Origin: Clostridiales bacterium UBA1763 | Lineage (GTDB): Bacteria; Bacillota; Clostridia; Oscillospirales; Oscillospiraceae | DNA length: 64,000 bases | Direction: 5' to 3' | NCBI GenBank assembly: GCA_002314685.1 | Contig: DCHB01000026.1 | Location: 743 to 64,742 of the forward strand | In this document: in pieces, positions 55,942-64,000 of the stretch | Layout of the letters: each line of letters begins with the position of its first letter | Numbering within the stretch: the first letter of the stretch is position 1 | Notes under the pieces: model-generated | The model's database searches: none | What the model was told of the DNA's origin: nothing | What the model saw: only the letters and a program-made list of their open reading frames with translations | Position numbers and translations under genes: made by a program

Positions 55942-57103
55942 TTTCTGCTCCTATATTTTCAACGCATTCTGCCCTTAAGGTAACCGAAAGGCAGTTTTCA
56001 TCCTTTGAAACGGTGAAATTTTTTTCGCTCACGGTGCCGTCGCTGATGCTTTGCTCAAGCTGTGAAAGCAGTGTTCTCTTCATTCTCGCGACTGCTTCGG
56101 CTTCATCAACGGCTTTTATCTCGGTTTCATACTCGGTGCACTGCAGCTTTAGTATTCCCACAGGAAGAGTGAAGGCTCCGTTTACACCTAAGTACCTTAA
56201 TTTATTTATTTTATCACAACCTGCGGATATATTTCTACTGTCAGATAAAATTTTTAGTCGTTTTTTGCCTATTACAAGTGAATATTTCGTTTTTGTGCTC
56301 TTTTTTTCGGTTTTTACCGTCTCATACAAGGGGCATTGTGCGCTCATTTCGTACCATGTGCGTGCCTCGACTGTTCCCATTGCGTGAACAAGCCTTTTAT
56401 CCCCCGTCTGACTGTCCATAACTCCGCTTATAAGCATATCCCCCTTGAGAACAGTATCCCCCACCGCCTTGACCGCCGTGCCCTCAAGCACGGAAATATT
56501 CGTTATAATGCCTGACCTTTTTGCGTTAATTTCCGCATACTGATTGCTGTTAATTATTTCGGGCTTTTTTATCCTCTCGTGCACGATAATTTCGACACGG
56601 GAATTACTTACATTGACACTCAGCCATGCAATATCCTTTATGGAGCTCAGCACGGCGTTTTTGACCTCATCGGTGTTTATTTTAGGCCAGAAGGTGCCGC
56701 TGTGAACTCCCTGCTGTTCAAGTGCACGGTAGATTTCGCCGTCGCTTACCGCACTGTTTCCGATAATATCTATCTGCCAGATAAAAAGTGATGATATAGC
56801 GAGCAAAATTACACACAATCCGAAGCCTATGCAAAGAGCATATCTGCGTTTTACCGCTTTTGCTATATTTTTGCCGCCTTTTGAGCTTATAAGTCTTATT
56901 TCACAGCCGTTTTTCCCGTTTTGCTCTATAATTCGCGGATAATCCGATGCGCTGACGCTAAAACACACGCAATAATCGCTTTTTGGGCTTGCATCCCAAA
57001 AATCTATACCGTTTTGTGAGCAGTAATTGAGTATTCTCTCGGGCTCGGATGCCGTTATCATGAGCCGCACCGTGCCTTTTGCAAGATTATACAGCTTTTC
57101 CAT
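55934..57103 (-). CDS. yqfD: Sporulation protein YqfD
   Basis: The 389-residue protein has one membrane segment (about residues 90-112), a cytoplasmic N-terminus (GTVRLMITASEPERILNYCSQNGIDFWDAS) and an extracytoplasmic POTRA-like region followed by the SVNVSNSRVEIIVHERIKKPEIIN block typical of YqfD. In Bacillus the gene is made under sigma-E and the protein is needed for normal sporulation. Here it lies between yqfC and phoH, its usual position. It overlaps phoH by eight bases. Confidence 0.9.
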   Translation of the reverse strand: MEKLYNLAKGTVRLMITASEPERILNYCSQNGIDFWDASPKSDYCVCFSVSASDYPRIIEQNGKNGCEIRLISSKGGKNIAKAVKRRYALCIGFGLCVILLAISSLFIWQIDIIGNSAVSDGEIYRALEQQGVHSGTFWPKINTDEVKNAVLSSIKDIAWLSVNVSNSRVEIIVHERIKKPEIINSNQYAEINAKRSGIITNISVLEGTAVKAVGDTVLKGDMLISGVMDSQTGDKRLVHAMGTVEARTWYEMSAQCPLYETVKTEKKSTKTKYSLVIGKKRLKILSDSRNISAGCDKINKLRYLGVNGAFTLPVGILKLQCTEYETEIKAVDEAEAVARMKRTLLSQLEQSISDGTVSEKNFTVSKDENCLSVTLRAECVENIGAEND

Positions 57104-57110
57104 GTCTCAC

Positions 57111-57383
57111 CTATTCAAACTCTATTGACAGCAGTCTGCCCCTTATTAGCATATCGCTTTTGTCCATAGCGCCGAGCTTGAGCTCATCGCCGCGAATTAT
57201 CGCTTTCATATTTCCGCAGTCAATGACTATGAGTGTGTCCTCATAGCTTATTATTCCCCTGTGATTTTCTATAAGCACTCTGCGTCTGCCGTTAATGCTG
57301 AGCTTAACAGTGCCCGACAGTGCATCCGAGGGAAGCTCGAGCCTGTCAGCTAAGAGCTCCGACCTGTCCTTCATGCTACTCAA
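57111..57383 (-). CDS. yqfC: Sporulation protein YqfC
   Basis: The 90-residue protein contains LELPSDALSGTVKLSINGRRRVLIENHRGIISYEDTLIVIDCG, the YabP/YqfC pattern. The TTG at 57383 is the best start: a GGAGG site lies nine bases upstream, while the ATG three codons later is too far from it. YqfC is a sigma-E-dependent spore-envelope protein family. It heads the yqfC-yqfD-phoH-ybeY-era-yqzL-recO-mutS2 run, divergent from ylbJ across 72 bases. Confidence 0.88.
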   Translation of the reverse strand: MSSMKDRSELLADRLELPSDALSGTVKLSINGRRRVLIENHRGIISYEDTLIVIDCGNMKAIIRGDELKLGAMDKSDMLIRGRLLSIEFE

Positions 57384-57455
57384 AAGGCAACACCTCCTGC
57401 CGTATAAACCTATGAGGCTTTGCATAGCTTAATACACGGACATGGAGCTGATTAA

Positions 57456-58415
57456 ATGAAAAGAATTCTTCCGCTGACTGCCGCAGGCCTGCTCTTTGCA
57501 GCACTGCTTATATATCCCGATACGGCAGTCAGCGCGGCATACAAGGGTATGAAAATCTGCACAGAGCTTATTTTGCCCTCGCTTTTCCCCTTTTTTGCCG
57601 CTACTAAGCTAATAAGCTCACTCGGGCTTGCGGGCAATATCGGCAAAGGCACATCAGCGGTTTTCCAAAGGCTTTTTTCCGTTTCCGGTAAGGGTGCCTC
57701 GGCATTTGTTATCGGTATTTCGGCGGGCTATCCCATGGGTGCGGCATACATAAGCGACCTATACAAAAGCGGTGATATAGGCGAGCACGAGGCACAAAAG
57801 CTTCTTGTTTTCTGCAATAATTCGGGACCTGCGTTTATTATCGGTGCTGTCGGGTCGGGGGTGTTTTCCTCCTCCGCCGTCGGCATACTTTTATATGCCG
57901 TGCATATTCTTTCGGCATTATTAGGCGGCATAATTTTTTCCGATAGCAGTTCTATTTGTACCGCTTCAAGCGGCAAAACCCGAGAAAGCCTGCCGTTTTC
58001 TATTGCCGCAACTAACGCAATCAAAGCCTCGGTTGAGACTTGTCTGAATATTTGCGGCTTTATTATTGCTTTCTCGGTTTTGATAGAGCTATTTGACAGC
58101 TTCGGTATTTTTTCACAGATATCAGGTCTTATCTCATCGGCATTAAACACGCCGCTTCACTGGTCGCGTGCCCTCTTGTGCGGATTTATTGAGCTTGGCA
58201 ACGGCATCGCCTGCATGGAGGGCTTGGATGCAAGTCCTCTCAATCTCGCGCTTGCGGCATTTATTCTCGGCTTCGGCGGATTATCCGTTCAGCTTCAGAC
58301 CTTTTCCGTTTTGCAGGGCTTAAATATTAAAACCGCCCGATATTTAATCGGGCGGTTAATAATCGCTGTTATTGCGGGCGCACTTGCCTGTCTTGCAGGA
58401 GCTGTTCTTTTCTAA
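57456..58415 (+). CDS. ylbJ: Sporulation integral membrane protein YlbJ
   Basis: The 319-residue protein has about eight membrane segments and two nucleoside-recognition-like repeats, with the SAGYPMGAAYISDLYKSGDIGEHEAQKLLVFCNNSGPAFIIGAVG block characteristic of YlbJ. In Bacillus YlbJ is a sigma-E protein needed for heat-resistant spores. A GGAG site precedes the ATG. The last codons contain an 11-bp perfect hairpin (58331-58357) that probably serves as terminator for the convergent chromate-transporter operon. Confidence 0.92.
   Translation: MKRILPLTAAGLLFAALLIYPDTAVSAAYKGMKICTELILPSLFPFFAATKLISSLGLAGNIGKGTSAVFQRLFSVSGKGASAFVIGISAGYPMGAAYISDLYKSGDIGEHEAQKLLVFCNNSGPAFIIGAVGSGVFSSSAVGILLYAVHILSALLGGIIFSDSSSICTASSGKTRESLPFSIAATNAIKASVETCLNICGFIIAFSVLIELFDSFGIFSQISGLISSALNTPLHWSRALLCGFIELGNGIACMEGLDASPLNLALAAFILGFGGLSVQLQTFSVLQGLNIKTARYLIGRLIIAVIAGALACLAGAVLF
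58331..58357 (-). terminator. Terminator of the pgcA-chr operon inside the ylbJ 3' end
   Basis: AACCGCCCGAT and its complement form an 11-bp perfect stem with a five-base loop. On the minus strand it is followed by TTTTAATATTT and lies about 55 bases after the chromate-transporter stop. It sits inside the ylbJ reading frame. Confidence 0.6.
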
Positions 58416-58984
58416 AAGACTAAAATTCCGACAAGGGCAGATGCGGCTATAAATACAATCGGGTGCAATTTTTTTGTTGGCTTAAACCAACGCGTTAAAA
58501 ACAGCAGTATTGCCGCAAGAATGAGCGCTTTTATGTTGAAAACATCGGCAAAAAGTCCCGTTTTCTTAAATAGCTCCGTATTCAGCAGGGCAATCTCGAT
58601 TACAAGTATGCCCGCCGCGGCTATAAGTCCCGTTGATGCGGGTCTTAATCCGTAAAAGGCGGCTTCAACATATCTGTTTTCCCTGAAGCGGTCAAGCACC
58701 GATACTACAAGCAGTACGATGATAATTCCGGGTGTTATTATTCCGAGAGTAGCGGCAAGTGAGCCTAATACACCCGCAGTTGTGAAGCCTGTGTAGGTCG
58801 CCATATTTATACCGATAGGTCCGGGGGTTGACTCGGATACGGCAAGCATATCGGCTATCATGTCGTATGTAAACCAGCCCGTTCTGTCGGACATATCGTA
58901 TAAAAACGGCAGTGTAGCCATACCTCCGCCGACGGAGAACAAGCCGATTTTGAAAAACTCCCACCAAAGGCGAAGAATTATCAT
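58412..58984 (-). CDS. Chromate transporter family protein, half 1
   Basis: A 190-residue CHR-domain membrane protein with about six membrane segments: FFKIGLFSVGGGMATLPFLYDM and SESTPGPIGINMATYTGFTTAGVLGSLAATLGIITPG are family hallmarks. Short CHR proteins are encoded as adjacent pairs that act as a heterodimer in place of the long double-domain ChrA. Clostridial pairs are not proven to move chromate; the anion is unknown. It overlaps the stop of the upstream half by four bases. Confidence 0.9.
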   Translation of the reverse strand: MIILRLWWEFFKIGLFSVGGGMATLPFLYDMSDRTGWFTYDMIADMLAVSESTPGPIGINMATYTGFTTAGVLGSLAATLGIITPGIIIVLLVVSVLDRFRENRYVEAAFYGLRPASTGLIAAAGILVIEIALLNTELFKKTGLFADVFNIKALILAAILLFLTRWFKPTKKLHPIVFIAASALVGILVF

Positions 58985-59523
58985 TTATTCTTCACCTCCA
59001 GACATTTGAGCACGATACCCGTGAGGGCACTGACAAGCACGAAAATAACGGGGGTAATATCGGTCAATAGCGAGCCTAAGGCTACGGCGGCAAAGATCAA
59101 AAGACATTTCCAATCAATAACGGAGCTTTTCCAAAGCTTTGCCACTGCATTGAATATAAGCACGCAAACGCAGACTCTTATGCCCGCAAAAGCGTTTTTG
59201 ACTATCTCGGAGTCGGCAAAGCCCGAGAGCAGTGCCGCAATAACGGTTATTATTATAAGTGCAGGGCAAACAGTGCCGAGTGCGGCGGCAATTCCGCCTA
59301 TTGTGCCTCTTCTCTTCTGCCCTATGAAAATCATCGTGTTGACCATTATTATACCCGGCAGACACTGCCCGATTGCATAATAGTCAAGCACCTCTTCCTC
59401 GCTTACCCATTTGCGGCTTTCGACGACCTCTCGCTGTAATATAGGCAGCATGGCATAGCCTCCCCCGAAGGTCATTATGCCGACTCGAAAGGAGGCTTTG
59501 AAAATTTCAAACAGTTCTTTCAT
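58981..59523 (-). CDS. Chromate transporter family protein, half 2
   Basis: The 180-residue partner of the preceding CHR protein, with FKASFRVGIMTFGGGYAMLPILQREVVE and GQCLPGIIMVNTMIFIGQKRRGTIGGIAAALGTVCPA. The first membrane segment carries the FGGG-x2-PML pattern. Tight four-base overlaps link it to pgcA upstream and to its partner downstream, so one transcript makes both halves in equal amounts. Confidence 0.9.
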   Translation of the reverse strand: MKELFEIFKASFRVGIMTFGGGYAMLPILQREVVESRKWVSEEEVLDYYAIGQCLPGIIMVNTMIFIGQKRRGTIGGIAAALGTVCPALIIITVIAALLSGFADSEIVKNAFAGIRVCVCVLIFNAVAKLWKSSVIDWKCLLIFAAVALGSLLTDITPVIFVLVSALTGIVLKCLEVKNK

Positions 59524-61247
59524 CTTCTGAGACTTTCTGCATAGACGGAGTATTTTTCGAGCTTTTCATCTGTCTGTGCCTTGTTTTCGCCTCTTGCAAG
59601 AATATAAACCTTGACCTTAGGCTCAGTGCCCGAGGGTCTGACTATAAACGATGTGCCGTCGGCAAGCTCAAAATACAGAACATTCGAGCCTTTTATATGC
59701 GTCTGTCCCATTACACCGAGCTCGGGAACGATTACAGTACCGTCGGCATAGTCTCTTATACGGAACACCTCAACGCCCGAAATCTCCTTGGGAGGATTGG
59801 TGCGAAGGTCTGCCATGAGGTTTTTCATCTTTTCAAGTCCGTCAAGACCCGGCATTACGAGGTTGAGAGTTCTCTCGCCGAAGAAGCCGTATTTCTCGTA
59901 AAGGCTATCCATAGCTTGCTTGAGATTCATACCCTTATCGAAATAGTATGCCGCCATTTCCGCTACCATCATAGCCGCGGTGACAGCGTCCTTATCGCGG
60001 ACATAGTCGCCCATCATATAGCCGTAGCTTTCCTCATAGGCGAAGATATACTCATAGCTTCCCGCCTTTTCCCACTCGGCAACACGCTCAGCCATGAATT
60101 TGAAGCCCGTAAAGGTATCCTCAAAATGAACACCGTTGGACTCGGCGACAACCTTTGCCATTTCGGTTGTTACGATGCTCTTGACTGCACCAGCGTTATT
60201 GGGCAAGGTGCCTGCGGCGCGGCGGGCATTGATTACATACTCAAGCAGTAAAACGCCGAGCTGATTGCCCGTAATGGACACATAACCCTCGCAGTCGCGC
60301 ACCATAACGCCGATGCGGTCGGAGTCGGGGTCTGTTCCGATTATGAGGTCGCTTCCGACCTTCTTTGCAAGGTCAACAGCGAGGTAAAAGCCCTCGGGGT
60401 TTTCGGGGTTGGGGCTTTCAACAGTCGGGAAATCGCCGTCAATTATCATCTGCTCGGGCACGGGGTAAAGCTGAGTAATTCCAAGGCGTTTAAGTGCCTC
60501 GGGTACGAGCTTATAGCCTGCTCCGTGGAAGGGTGTATAAACTATCTTTAGCTTATCTGCAACCTTTGAAACAACTGCCTTGTTTACTGCCTGACCGAGC
60601 ACGCACTCGAGATATGCCTCATCGGTTTCACTGCCGATAATCTCGATTTTGCCTTCATTTACCGCCTCGTCAAAGTCGCAGGTAACGAAATCACGGAAAA
60701 TATCAATGCTGTTCATCTGCTCGGCTATTGCCGCGGCGTGCTGAGGAGGAAGCTGTGCGCCGTCCGACCAATATACCTTGTAGCCGTTATACTCCTTGGG
60801 ATTGTGGCTTGCGGTTATATTAAGTCCCGCAGTAGTGCCGTAATGACGCACTGCAAAGCTCAACTCGGGTGTGGGGCGCAGAGCATCGAAAATATAGACG
60901 CGGATGCCGTTTGCCGCCATAATGCACGCGGCTTCTCTCGCAAAAACGTCACTGTTATTGCGGCAGTCATAGCAAATCGCTATGCCCTTTTCCATCGCCT
61001 TTTCGCCCTCTGCCTTAATTACATTGGCAAACGCCTGAGTTGCATGGCGGATTACATGGACATTCATCTGATGAAGTCCGAGCTTCATTGTGCCGCGCAG
61101 TCCTGCTGTGCCGAACTCAAGCGGTGCAAAAAAGCGGCTTTCTATTTCCTTTTCATCGTCTGCTATTGACTTAAGCTCCTCCCACTCAAGCTCGCTGAGT
61201 GCGGGGCTGTCAAGCCATAGCTGATATTCTTCCTTATAATTCCTCAT
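59520..61247 (-). CDS. pgcA: Alpha-phosphoglucomutase / phosphomannomutase
   Basis: Interconverts glucose-1- and glucose-6-phosphate. The 575-residue protein has FGTAGLRGTMKLGLHQMN, the catalytic serine in TASHNPKEYNGYK, the metal-binding GTDPDSDRIGV loop, and the sugar-binding FAYEESYGYM and RPSGTEPKVK phosphate-contact block. Length and sequence match Gram-positive PgcA rather than GlmM. The stop overlaps the chromate-type genes; the start overlaps the DUF2007-like gene by 14 bases. Confidence 0.95.
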   Translation of the reverse strand: MRNYKEEYQLWLDSPALSELEWEELKSIADDEKEIESRFFAPLEFGTAGLRGTMKLGLHQMNVHVIRHATQAFANVIKAEGEKAMEKGIAICYDCRNNSDVFAREAACIMAANGIRVYIFDALRPTPELSFAVRHYGTTAGLNITASHNPKEYNGYKVYWSDGAQLPPQHAAAIAEQMNSIDIFRDFVTCDFDEAVNEGKIEIIGSETDEAYLECVLGQAVNKAVVSKVADKLKIVYTPFHGAGYKLVPEALKRLGITQLYPVPEQMIIDGDFPTVESPNPENPEGFYLAVDLAKKVGSDLIIGTDPDSDRIGVMVRDCEGYVSITGNQLGVLLLEYVINARRAAGTLPNNAGAVKSIVTTEMAKVVAESNGVHFEDTFTGFKFMAERVAEWEKAGSYEYIFAYEESYGYMMGDYVRDKDAVTAAMMVAEMAAYYFDKGMNLKQAMDSLYEKYGFFGERTLNLVMPGLDGLEKMKNLMADLRTNPPKEISGVEVFRIRDYADGTVIVPELGVMGQTHIKGSNVLYFELADGTSFIVRPSGTEPKVKVYILARGENKAQTDEKLEKYSVYAESLRR

Positions 61248-61554
61248 ATTCAGCGCTCCCTTCGCTTAAATTGACAGCGTCCTCATACATAGTTTTAGGT
61301 ACATATATCTCAACACCCGGGCCACTCATTCCGAGAATAATTCTTCCGAAATCACCGTCGTTCGGGTATTGCTTCACACAGGGAATACCGTAAGCCTCGA
61401 GAAGATTTACGAGCATTTCATCGCTCATATCAAGGCTCCTGCAATGGGTGAGAAATACGGGCTCAACGAGCTCTCCGTTTTCATCCTTAGGCCAGCTCCT
61501 ATACAGCTTTCCCGTAATTTTTCTGCCCCATTCAAGCTTAATTTTATCATCCAT
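61234..61554 (-). CDS. DUF2007-like small protein
   Basis: The 106-residue protein is named DUF2007-like for the pattern EMLVNLLEAYGIPCVKQYPNDGDFGRIILGMSGPGVEIYVPKTMYEDAVNLS, which resembles that of putative signal-transducing DUF2007 proteins. The ATG at 61554 follows an AGGTG site; a GTG three codons earlier overlaps the site. No membrane segment is seen. Its start is just after rlmH. The role is unknown. Confidence 0.65.
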   Translation of the reverse strand: MDDKIKLEWGRKITGKLYRSWPKDENGELVEPVFLTHCRSLDMSDEMLVNLLEAYGIPCVKQYPNDGDFGRIILGMSGPGVEIYVPKTMYEDAVNLSEGSAEYEEL

Positions 61555-61567
61555 ATCTGTCACCTGC

Positions 61568-62050
61568 TTATTTATGATAACGAGAGCCCTCGTTTATCTT
61601 GAAGCTTCTGTAAATCTGTTCGGCAAGCATAACCCTCGCGAGGTGGTGCGGAAAGGTCATTTCGCTCATGCCGAGGCGCATATCCGCCCTTTGCTTTATT
61701 CCCTCGCTCATGCCGAAGGAGCCGCCTATTATAAAGCACAGCTTTCCTCTGCCCGATGTTGCAAGTCCGTCAATCTTAGCCGCAAGTGCTTCGCTTGTAA
61801 GCTGTTTTGCCCCGACGCACATTGCAATAACGTAGGCATCCTTGGGTATTGCCTTTTCAATATCCGCCGACTCCTTTAAGAGCGCATTGGATATTTCCTT
61901 TTCTGAGGGATTGTCGCCGAGCTTTATTTCATTCAGCTCAATGCACTCAAATTTGCAGTATGCACCGAGGCGGCGGGAATATTCGTTAAATGCGTCAATG
62001 TAAAACCTCTCCCGAAGCTTGCCGACGCAAATAAGCTTTATATTAAGCAT
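61568..62050 (-). CDS. rlmH: 23S rRNA (pseudouridine1915-N3)-methyltransferase
   Basis: The 160-residue SPOUT methyltransferase has the N-terminus KLICVGKLRERFYIDAFNEYSRRL, the trefoil-knot FIIGGSFGMSEGIKQRADMRLGMSEMTFPHHLARVMLAEQIYRSF block and the final KINEGSRYHK. It methylates m3-pseudouridine 1915 in helix 69. It overlaps walJ by 13 bases, as in the Bacillus walKR-walHIJ-rlmH region. Confidence 0.97.
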   Translation of the reverse strand: MLNIKLICVGKLRERFYIDAFNEYSRRLGAYCKFECIELNEIKLGDNPSEKEISNALLKESADIEKAIPKDAYVIAMCVGAKQLTSEALAAKIDGLATSGRGKLCFIIGGSFGMSEGIKQRADMRLGMSEMTFPHHLARVMLAEQIYRSFKINEGSRYHK

Positions 62051-62823
62051 TCTTCATCCTCTCCGACAGTCACCGACAGCATAGAGCACATCGGTGCGGC
62101 GTAAACCCTCGCATTTTCCCCGCACAGTGCGGATTTTACTGTGCTCAAGGCAATTTCGGGGGTGTTGTTTTCTCTGCTCAAGTGCCCTATTATTATATCC
62201 CTTGTTCCCGATTTTGCAAGTGAATATGCAAGCTTTGCACAGTCATCGTTGGATAAATGTCCTTTTTCGGACATAATCCTGCGCTTGAGATAATACGGAT
62301 AAGGGCCCTCGCGAAGCATTTTAAGGTCATGATTTGCCTCAATAAGTGCGAGGTCTGCGCCCGTAAGTCCGTTTATCATGCTCTCTGTTATACAGCCAGT
62401 GTCGGTTGCGTATGCAAAAACAGAGCTTCCCTCAAAGCGATAACCCACGCTGAACTGAGCATCGTGAGGCGTGCGGAAGTATGTGACATTTATGCCGCCC
62501 ATATCGAAAGCCTCATCAATGGGTATGTAATTTAATTTATCGCAAAGCTCGGGCTTTATTTCATTTAATACACAGCAAAGCTCCTCGGGCGCGAAAATAC
62601 TCAGCTTATGGTGCTTGCAGAGCATTGAAAGCCCCGAAATGTGATCGGAGTGCTCATGTGTTATGAGCACTCCGCACAAATCCTGCGGAGTCAATCCAAG
62701 CTCGCTGAGAGCGGCAACCGTTCTGCGCATGGAAATCCCCGCGTCTATAAGTATGTTCGCTTTGCCGTCTGTTATAAGGCTACAGTTTCCCGTTGAGCCG
62801 CTGGCGAAAGTTACTATACGCAT
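62038..62823 (-). CDS. walJ: MBL-fold metallo-hydrolase (WalJ/YycJ)
   Basis: The 261-residue protein has the metallo-beta-lactamase zinc motif THEHSDH (HxHxDH), then ATDTG and further His ligands, and opens ASGSTGNCSLITDGKANILIDAGISMRR, the typical YycJ N-terminus. In Firmicutes WalJ is linked to the cell-wall regulon and DNA replication coordination, with 5'-3' exonuclease activity reported for some. Here walKR are not in the window. The start lies three bases after the murA copy 2 stop. Confidence 0.9.
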   Translation of the reverse strand: MRIVTFASGSTGNCSLITDGKANILIDAGISMRRTVAALSELGLTPQDLCGVLITHEHSDHISGLSMLCKHHKLSIFAPEELCCVLNEIKPELCDKLNYIPIDEAFDMGGINVTYFRTPHDAQFSVGYRFEGSSVFAYATDTGCITESMINGLTGADLALIEANHDLKMLREGPYPYYLKRRIMSEKGHLSNDDCAKLAYSLAKSGTRDIIIGHLSRENNTPEIALSTVKSALCGENARVYAAPMCSMLSVTVGEDEECLI

Positions 62824-62826
62824 TTT

Positions 62827-64000
62827 TTATCCTACTGATACTGCCTTTTCATGAATTTCGGGTTCATCGGGGAAATCTACTATCGCAATGTCTGCTCCCA
62901 ATGCGCGAAGCTTGCCGACAAAGTTTTCGTAGCCGCGCTCGATGAAGTGAATGTCCTCAATCTGTGTTGTGCCGCTTGCGCAAAGTCCCGCAATTACCAT
63001 TGCCGCACCTGCGCGAAGGTCGCAAGCCATTACGGGTGCGCCCGTGAGCTTTGCATTGCCCTCAAATATTGCTATTCTGCCGTCAACCTGAACATCGGCA
63101 CCCATTTTACGAAGCTCGTTTACATACTTGAAGCGGTTATCGTAAATGCCCTCTGTGACTACTGATGTGCCGTTTGCCATTGCAAGCAGTGTGCCCATCT
63201 GAGGCTGCATATCCGTCGGGAAGCCGGGATAAGGCAAGGTTTTTACATTTGCCTTGCGGAGATTGCCGCTGCCCTTTACAAGCACGGAATCCTCGTACTC
63301 CTGCACGATTGTGCCCGTCTCGCGAAGCTTTGCGGAGATGCACTCAAGATGCTTGGGAATAACGTTCTTAACAAGCACCTCACCCGCTGTTGCGGCGGCA
63401 GCGACCATATAGGTGCCCGCTTCAATCTGGTCGGGAATAATTGAATAGCTGCCTCCGTGGAGTCTTTCAACTCCGTTTACCTTAATGGTGTCGGTACCCG
63501 CACCGCGGATATCTGCACCCATTGAGTTCAAGAAGTTTGCAAGGTCAACAATGTGCGGCTCGCGTGCGGCGTTTTCGATTATTGTGCGTCCCGATGCGAG
63601 CGTTGCGGCAAGAATGATGTTCATTGTCGCGCCGACTGAGACCTTATCGAGGTAAATTCTCGAGCCGTGCAGTCTGCCCTCGGGTGCCTCGGCAAATATG
63701 AATCCGTTTTTGACCTCAATATCGGCACCGAGTGCGTTAAAGCCCTTGATGTGCTGGTCAATCGGTCTTACGCCGAAGTTGCATCCGCCGGGCATTGTGG
63801 TCTTTGCCACGCCGAAGCGACCGAGCATTGCACCGATGAGATAGTACGATGCGCGGATTTTACGCATAAGGTCAAAGGGTGCATCGCAAAATCTGACATT
63901 ACGGCTGTCGATTTCGATTGTGTTTTTATTTATAAGCTTTACCTCTGCTCCGAGATGGCTGAGAATGGTGAGAAGCATATCGGTATCGCTGATCTGAGGC
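62827..64000 (-). CDS. murA: UDP-N-acetylglucosamine 1-carboxyvinyltransferase (copy 2, 5' end missing)
   Basis: A second MurA, cut by the window edge. The frame stays open to 64000 (PQISDTDMLL at the edge), so the methionine at 63978 is internal and some 40 N-terminal residues are missing. The catalytic cysteine is in GGCNFGVRPIDQHIKGF, and the C-terminal RAGAAMVIAGLCASG block is complete. It differs clearly from copy 1 (35138-36391), so the pair is an old duplication (MurAA/MurAB) and not a recent one. It sits upstream of walJ-rlmH. Confidence 0.95.
   Translation of the reverse strand, partial: PQISDTDMLLTILSHLGAEVKLINKNTIEIDSRNVRFCDAPFDLMRKIRASYYLIGAMLGRFGVAKTTMPGGCNFGVRPIDQHIKGFNALGADIEVKNGFIFAEAPEGRLHGSRIYLDKVSVGATMNIILAATLASGRTIIENAAREPHIVDLANFLNSMGADIRGAGTDTIKVNGVERLHGGSYSIIPDQIEAGTYMVAAAATAGEVLVKNVIPKHLECISAKLRETGTIVQEYEDSVLVKGSGNLRKANVKTLPYPGFPTDMQPQMGTLLAMANGTSVVTEGIYDNRFKYVNELRKMGADVQVDGRIAIFEGNAKLTGAPVMACDLRAGAAMVIAGLCASGTTQIEDIHFIERGYENFVGKLRALGADIAIVDFPDEPEIHEKAVSVG

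Noticed and set aside
62827..63978. A complete murA starting at 63978
   Set aside because: The frame stays open to the window end with MurA-like residues, so this methionine is internal and the gene is partial.

Overview
The window is a 64 kb piece of a Clostridia (Firmicutes) chromosome, most likely from the Oscillospiraceae/Ruminococcaceae. This rests on gene content and order: a rimP-nusA-ylxR-ylxQ-infB-rbfA-nrnA-truB-ribF run, a yqfC-yqfD-phoH-ybeY-era-yqzL-recO-mutS2 run, paired MurA enzymes, several spore-former genes (sigK, spoIVFB, bofA, ylbJ, yqfC, yqfD), a MurE of the meso-diaminopimelate type, strong GGAGG ribosome sites and consensus sigma-A promoters. Nearly all genes are on the minus strand. 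No prophage, transposase, integrase, CRISPR array or defence island is visible; this is core chromosome.

Layout. 1-7.2 kb: start of clpP, tig, a metallophosphoesterase, a DUF1540 peptide, thrC, yraN, rnhB, rbgA, lepB and rplS. 7.2-11.1 kb: a radical-SAM protein with its DUF2344 partner, then spoIVFB with a LytM/M23 partner. 11.1-11.7 kb: tRNA-Pro and tRNA-Gly, facing each other, flank a palindrome-rich non-coding island. 11.7-17.1 kb: yitT and a divergent topoisomerase IV pair with a small zinc-ribbon membrane gene between the subunits. 17.4-23 kb: DUF2508-bofA, ddl-murF, a DEDD exonuclease and a secreted deacetylase-like protein. 23-30.8 kb: the nusA/infB translation operon. 31-33 kb: a VanY-type carboxypeptidase, sigK and a His-rich CsoR-type repressor. 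33-45.5 kb: a dcw cell-division/peptidoglycan cluster (mraZ to ftsZ). 45.6-50.1 kb: coiled-coil protein, coaD, rsmD, uvrC, an EamA exporter and HPr. 50.2-58.4 kb: mutS2 to yqfC, then ylbJ. 58.4-64 kb: a split chromate-type transporter, pgcA, a DUF2007-like protein, rlmH, walJ and a second murA cut by the window edge.

How the genes work together. Peptidoglycan precursor synthesis is nearly complete here (two murA, murE, murF, ddl, mraY, murG, SEDS flippase/polymerase, PBP), but murC, murD and ftsA are absent from the window. The parts that make and activate the late mother-cell sigma factor (pro-sigK, SpoIVFB, a SpoIVFA-like LytM protein, BofA) are spread over about 22 kb, which predicts a working or recently working sporulation programme.

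I did not find a wholly new system. The best leads are regulatory: a hairpin that buries the murA ribosome site, three 10-bp phased MraZ-type boxes at the mraZ start site, a terminator-like hairpin in the rimP-nusA leader, and the palindrome island between the tRNAs. Two unusual proteins also stand out: the orphan His-rich CsoR and the membrane zinc-ribbon gene inside the topoisomerase IV operon.
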